Source of the DNA: an uncultured archaeon
GTDB taxonomy: Archaea > Halobacteriota > Methanosarcinia > Methanosarcinales > Methanoperedenaceae
Direction of reading: 5' to 3'
Assembly: GCA_902386085.1 (NCBI GenBank)
Contig: CABMIA010000173.1
Coordinates: forward strand, 1 to 15,903
Length of the DNA: 15,903 nt
The notes beneath the pieces are model-generated. The model was not told where the DNA came from and made no database searches. It saw only the letters and a list, made by a program, of their open reading frames with translations. Each line of letters begins with the position of its first letter. Positions within the stretch are counted from its first letter, which is position 1. The translations under genes were made by a program, and so were the position numbers. Of the stretch, positions 13,415 through 15,903 are shown in pieces.

Positions 13415-13657
13415 ATGAAAAATAAAGATAAAGATAAAGATCTTGAAGATGCCGATATCATTCTTAATCTGAACGAAATCACTGTAAATAACCTTGATTC
13501 ATTTCATAGCTCCGGCTGTTCCGGAAGGCTTTCTTTTGAAATTAATTGTCAGACTGAGCATGGCTATTGCGAAGACCCTCGGTTTTTGGGAAAAATCAAA
13601 ATTTTAGAAGCAAAGAAGTGTAATGAAAAAGGTGTTTATCTTTTGAAGGTAAAATAA
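13415..13657 (+). CDS. Small hypothetical protein in the hsd operon
   Basis: An 80-residue protein I do not recognise. It starts with a charged run from a tandem AAAGAT hexamer (KNKDKDKDLEDAD). The remainder looks beta-rich with four cysteines (GCSGRLSFEINCQTEHGYCE, LEAKKCNEKGVYLLKV). A GAGG at about 13402-13405 is the best ribosome binding site and favours ATG 13415 over the upstream TTG 13400. It sits 29 bases after hsdM and 32 before the next gene, so it is very probably co-transcribed. It could be an accessory or inhibitor-type protein of the R-M locus, but nothing in the sequence proves this. Confidence 0.6.
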   Translation: MKNKDKDKDLEDADIILNLNEITVNNLDSFHSSGCSGRLSFEINCQTEHGYCEDPRFLGKIKILEAKKCNEKGVYLLKVK

Positions 13658-13689
13658 GATAAAGAAGAGGAAGAATATTTTATAGATGC

Positions 13690-14580
13690 ATGATTATGAA
13701 ATTGAGCAAAGAAGACGTGGATTTGTATTACAAGCTGCACTGGTCGCTTCTGTCCTACGTGAACCAGAAGTACAGGGTTATAGGAGGGTCAATTGAGCCA
13801 GTTCTGATGCACGAAAACCCGCAGAAAGTCTGGGAACTTTATGGAAAGTTGTTCAGCAACATAGAGCTTATTGATTCTTTTGGTTCTGAAAACCCGTTTA
13901 ACTTCAATCGTGAAGAGCTTGATATAGTCAGAAGCTGGAAAAACTATGTCAAAGACAGGTTTTTGATCGTGGCTCACTTAAAGGACTATTCTGTTTTCAT
14001 GACAAACGGTGAAGATCAGAAGGCGTACGGTGTTCTTGGTTTAATTGATGAGATTGAGGACGTGGTGCCTCCGTTTATGCCACTGTTCGTGGAGACCATC
14101 CTGTTTCCTTTCAAGAGCAGGATTATTTACTGCGGGCTTATGAGCACATACAATATTCATATAGGAAGCAACATGAGACGCAGCATTCAGGCTGAGTACC
14201 AGAAAGCAAAGAGTAAATTCGGGATAATAAATTCTCTTGATAAGCCAGTGATGGAAAAGAAGGAATCCGATGAAGAACTTCTCAGGTATTATTTAAGAAG
14301 TGCAAGCCGAAGGATGGAGTATGAATATGAAATTCATGAGATTTTAGAAAAGAACCCGGCTCTTGGGAATGTGTATTCTCTTGAAATCGGCAGGTCATAT
14401 GCAAAAGAAGCAGGAAAGAAATTGAGCCAGATCGGCGCCTCGACCACATGGTTTGCAGTTTTTGAAGATATTGTTATCGCTTCAGGGAAGAGCGAGGAAG
14501 AAGCAAGAGAGCGGGCATATGCTGTTGTCCCGCAGGATAAAAGGGCAGGTGTGCATGTTTTCAGGCATGGGAGGAAGTGA
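13690..14580 (+). CDS. Hypothetical protein in the hsd operon
   Basis: A 296-residue soluble protein with no signal peptide or membrane segment. The N-terminal 170 residues form a mixed alpha/beta region rich in aromatics (YYKLHWSLLSYVNQKYRVIG, WKNYVKDRFLIVAHLKDYSV, FPFKSRIIYCGLMSTYNIHI). Residues about 190-235 are a charged helical linker. The last 50 (WFAVFEDIVIASGKSEEEAR to the end) resemble the small DUF5678-type domain of archaeal proteins; this is a resemblance only. ATG 13690 is followed by another ATG at 13696, and no clear SD decides between them. Same strand, 32-base gap and position between hsdM and the KilA-N gene suggest a role linked to the R-M system. Function not recognised. 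Confidence 0.65.
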   Translation: MIMKLSKEDVDLYYKLHWSLLSYVNQKYRVIGGSIEPVLMHENPQKVWELYGKLFSNIELIDSFGSENPFNFNREELDIVRSWKNYVKDRFLIVAHLKDYSVFMTNGEDQKAYGVLGLIDEIEDVVPPFMPLFVETILFPFKSRIIYCGLMSTYNIHIGSNMRRSIQAEYQKAKSKFGIINSLDKPVMEKKESDEELLRYYLRSASRRMEYEYEIHEILEKNPALGNVYSLEIGRSYAKEAGKKLSQIGASTTWFAVFEDIVIASGKSEEEARERAYAVVPQDKRAGVHVFRHGRK

Positions 14581-14583
14581 GAG

Positions 14584-14664
14584 GTGCAGTCTTTGGAAAA
14601 TATGGGATTGCTCCGGCGCATCGGCTCTGACAGGGGCGGGTACTGGGAGGCGGGGGAGGGATGA
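14584..14664 (+). pseudogene. Winged-helix C-terminal remnant
   Basis: In one frame the spacer reads LENMGLLRRIGSDRGGYWEA and stops at TGA 14662-14664. This matches the end of winged-helix domains at the C-terminus of AlbA_2/RecG-like or Fic-type proteins (LE..GLL.RIGSDRGGYWEV). There is no room for the rest of such a gene, so only about 26 codons survive. It suggests an ATP-binding or Fic protein once stood here. Such genes are frequent in R-M operons. Confidence 0.4.
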
Positions 14665-14716
14665 GGGAACAGCCAGATCGGTCTCAGATAAGAGTGATGG
14701 TTCAGGAGAGCGGGCT

Positions 14717-15058
14717 ATGAGGAGCGAAAAGCACAATGATTTCGAGGCTCTTGTCCAGACTATTGCCAGAATACATGACGAACTGGCAAAACAGGCTACC
14801 CGTGCAGTTAACACCAGTCTGACACTGCGAAACTGGATGATTGGTATGCACATTGCTGAATACGAACTGAACGGGGAAGACAGAGGTCGTTATGGGGATA
14901 AACTTTTTCAGATGCTTGCGGAAAAGTTGAGTGCTAAAGGTGTATCCAATTGCAACCGCAGGCAGCTCTACCGTTACATGAATTTTTACCGGACATATCC
15001 CCAGATTGTGGAGACATTGTCCCCACAATTTGAGGATGAAAAAGGAATTAATCCCTGA
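14717..15058 (+). CDS. Truncated DUF1016 (YhcG-type) N-terminal domain protein
   Basis: A 113-residue protein matching the N-terminal domain of DUF1016/YhcG (PF17761): ALVQTIARIHDELAKQATRA, SLTLRNWMIGMHIAEYELNG, RGRYGDKLFQMLAEKLSAKG, RRQLYRYMNFYRTYPQIVET, LSPQFEDE. Full proteins are about 330-380 residues and end in a PD-(D/E)XK nuclease domain, which is absent: after FEDEKGINP comes TGA and then the KilA-N gene. ATG 14717 is chosen because AGGAG lies about nine bases upstream; the frame is open further left but has no family match there. DUF1016 genes often neighbour type I R-M genes. Without the nuclease domain it may be a relic or a DNA- or partner-binding fragment. Confidence 0.75.
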   Translation: MRSEKHNDFEALVQTIARIHDELAKQATRAVNTSLTLRNWMIGMHIAEYELNGEDRGRYGDKLFQMLAEKLSAKGVSNCNRRQLYRYMNFYRTYPQIVETLSPQFEDEKGINP

Positions 15059-15067
15059 ACGATATTT

Positions 15068-15889
15068 ATGATGGCCAAGAAAATAAAAGTACTCGGAACA
15101 GAAATTGCATTATCTTCACAAAAGAAGGAAGATTATATTTCTCTGACAGATATTGCAAGATACAAGAATCCCGAACATCCTGCAGATGTAATAAAAAACT
15201 GGACCAGGTCGAAAGATACAATAGAATTTTTAGGCTTATGGGAGAGGATAAATAATCCTGGTTTTAAACTGGTCGAATTCGACCACTTTAGAAGTCAGGC
15301 AGGAAGTAACTCATTTGTATTGTCTCCTCAAAAATGGATTGAAGCAACTAATGCACAAGGAATTATATCAAATTCTGGAAAATATGGCGGCACCTTTGCG
15401 CATAAAGATATCGCATTTGAGTTTGCATCTTGGGTCTCTGCAGAATTTAAGCTATACTTAATAAAAGAATTTCAGAGACTAAAGGAAGATGAAAACGAAA
15501 GACTGCAATTAGGATGGGATATCAAAAGGAATCTTGCAAAGATAAATTATAAAATCCATACTGATGCAATAAAAAAACATCTAATACCAGGTAAAATCTC
15601 TCGAAATGAAGAAAATTTAATATATGCTACTGAAGCGGATATTCTTAATCTTGCTTTATTTGGGATGACCGCAAAAGAATGGAGAAACAACAATCCCACA
15701 CTTGAAGGCAATATGCGTGATTATGCCGATGTTTCTCAACTTGTCTGCCTGTCGAATCTTGAAAATATAAATGCGCTTTTTATTAAAGAAGGAATTGACA
15801 AATCGAAACGATTAGAGAAATTAAATGGCATTGCGATTGAGCAGATGACGATATTAACAAAAGAGACAGGCCTGAAAAGATTGAAATGA
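15068..15889 (+). CDS. KilA-N domain protein
   Basis: A 273-residue protein with an N-terminal KilA-N DNA-binding domain (PF04383, residues about 1-145): YISLTDIARYKNPEHPADVI, KNWTRSKDTIEFLGLWERI, the Ser/Gln-rich core WIEATNAQGIISNSGKYGGT, and FAHKDIAFEFASWVSAEFKL followed by YLIKEFQRL. The C-terminal half is helical and charged (GWDIKRNLAKINYKIHTDAI, ALFGMTAKEWRNNNP). Proteins of this size and layout are regularly found inside type I R-M operons, where their role is not settled; KilA-N itself is widespread in phages and DNA viruses. Two consecutive ATGs (15068, 15071) are possible starts. The start is nine bases after the DUF1016 stop, and its stop overlaps the next ATG. Confidence 0.88.
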   Translation: MMAKKIKVLGTEIALSSQKKEDYISLTDIARYKNPEHPADVIKNWTRSKDTIEFLGLWERINNPGFKLVEFDHFRSQAGSNSFVLSPQKWIEATNAQGIISNSGKYGGTFAHKDIAFEFASWVSAEFKLYLIKEFQRLKEDENERLQLGWDIKRNLAKINYKIHTDAIKKHLIPGKISRNEENLIYATEADILNLALFGMTAKEWRNNNPTLEGNMRDYADVSQLVCLSNLENINALFIKEGIDKSKRLEKLNGIAIEQMTILTKETGLKRLK

Positions 15890-15903
15890 ATCAGCAAACT
15901 AAA
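15886..15903 (+). CDS. Start of a coupled downstream gene, probably hsdS (partial)
   Basis: ATG at 15886 overlaps the KilA-N TGA (ATGA) and reads MNQQTK before the window ends. The four-base overlap argues for a real coupled gene. HsdS specificity subunits of archaeal type I systems often begin in this way (MNxQTKFKxTEIG), and the locus still lacks hsdS, so hsdS is the best guess. Only six codons are visible. Confidence 0.4.

Noticed and set aside
14453..14716. Upstream extension of the DUF1016 frame to 14453
   Set aside because: It overlaps the end of the 296-residue gene out of frame, has no family similarity, and the SD supports ATG 14717.

Overview
The window looks like chromosomal DNA of an archaeon. 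AT-rich TATA/BRE-like boxes sit 20-40 bases ahead of several starts, at least one gene appears leaderless, and DUF763, a large secreted multiheme c-type cytochrome with Ig-like and carboxypeptidase-regulatory-like domains, and archaeal-type TA antitoxins are all present. Together these suggest a methane-metabolising Methanosarcinales lineage, possibly a Methanoperedens (ANME-2d)-like organism. That placement is inference; no rRNA or other marker gene is present.

Left part (1-6.7 kb): exported proteins and housekeeping genes, several of them broken. On the minus strand are the first blades of a lactonase-type beta-propeller protein (78-431) and a multiheme cytochrome reading from 4618 to 1094. 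A single in-frame TAA at 3974-3976 splits the cytochrome inside an immune-inhibitor-A-like domain. On the plus strand a DUF763 gene (5093-6193) has a TGA where the family has Trp (6002-6004). A DUF5615 (PIN-like toxin) gene at 6305-6578, minus strand, is broken by several frameshifts.

Middle (6.7-8.5 kb): an intact two-gene operon of a zinc-dependent medium-chain alcohol dehydrogenase and a nitroreductase-family flavoprotein, with overlapping ends and a good promoter and SD.

Right-middle (8.6-11.7 kb): small toxin-antitoxin cassettes separated by two dispersed repeat families, all in one orientation. Family B is about 200-240 bp, GC-rich, with hairpins; one stem shows a compensatory base change between copies. 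Family A is about 70-90 bp with a CGGCGCGCCG-type palindrome. The cassettes are hicB with only the tail of hicA, brnA fused to the first residues of brnT, and an apparently intact TumA/TumE-like pair. In both damaged pairs the toxin is lost and the antitoxin kept.

Right end (11.8 kb to the end): a type I restriction-modification operon starting with hsdM. It carries two unrecognised genes, a truncated DUF1016 protein and a KilA-N protein before a coupled ORF, probably hsdS, that runs off the window. hsdR is not in view. The most notable points are the repeat-bounded TA cassette array with toxin-side erosion, the covarying hairpin repeat, the single-stop cytochrome and DUF763 genes, and the unusual insertions inside the hsd operon.
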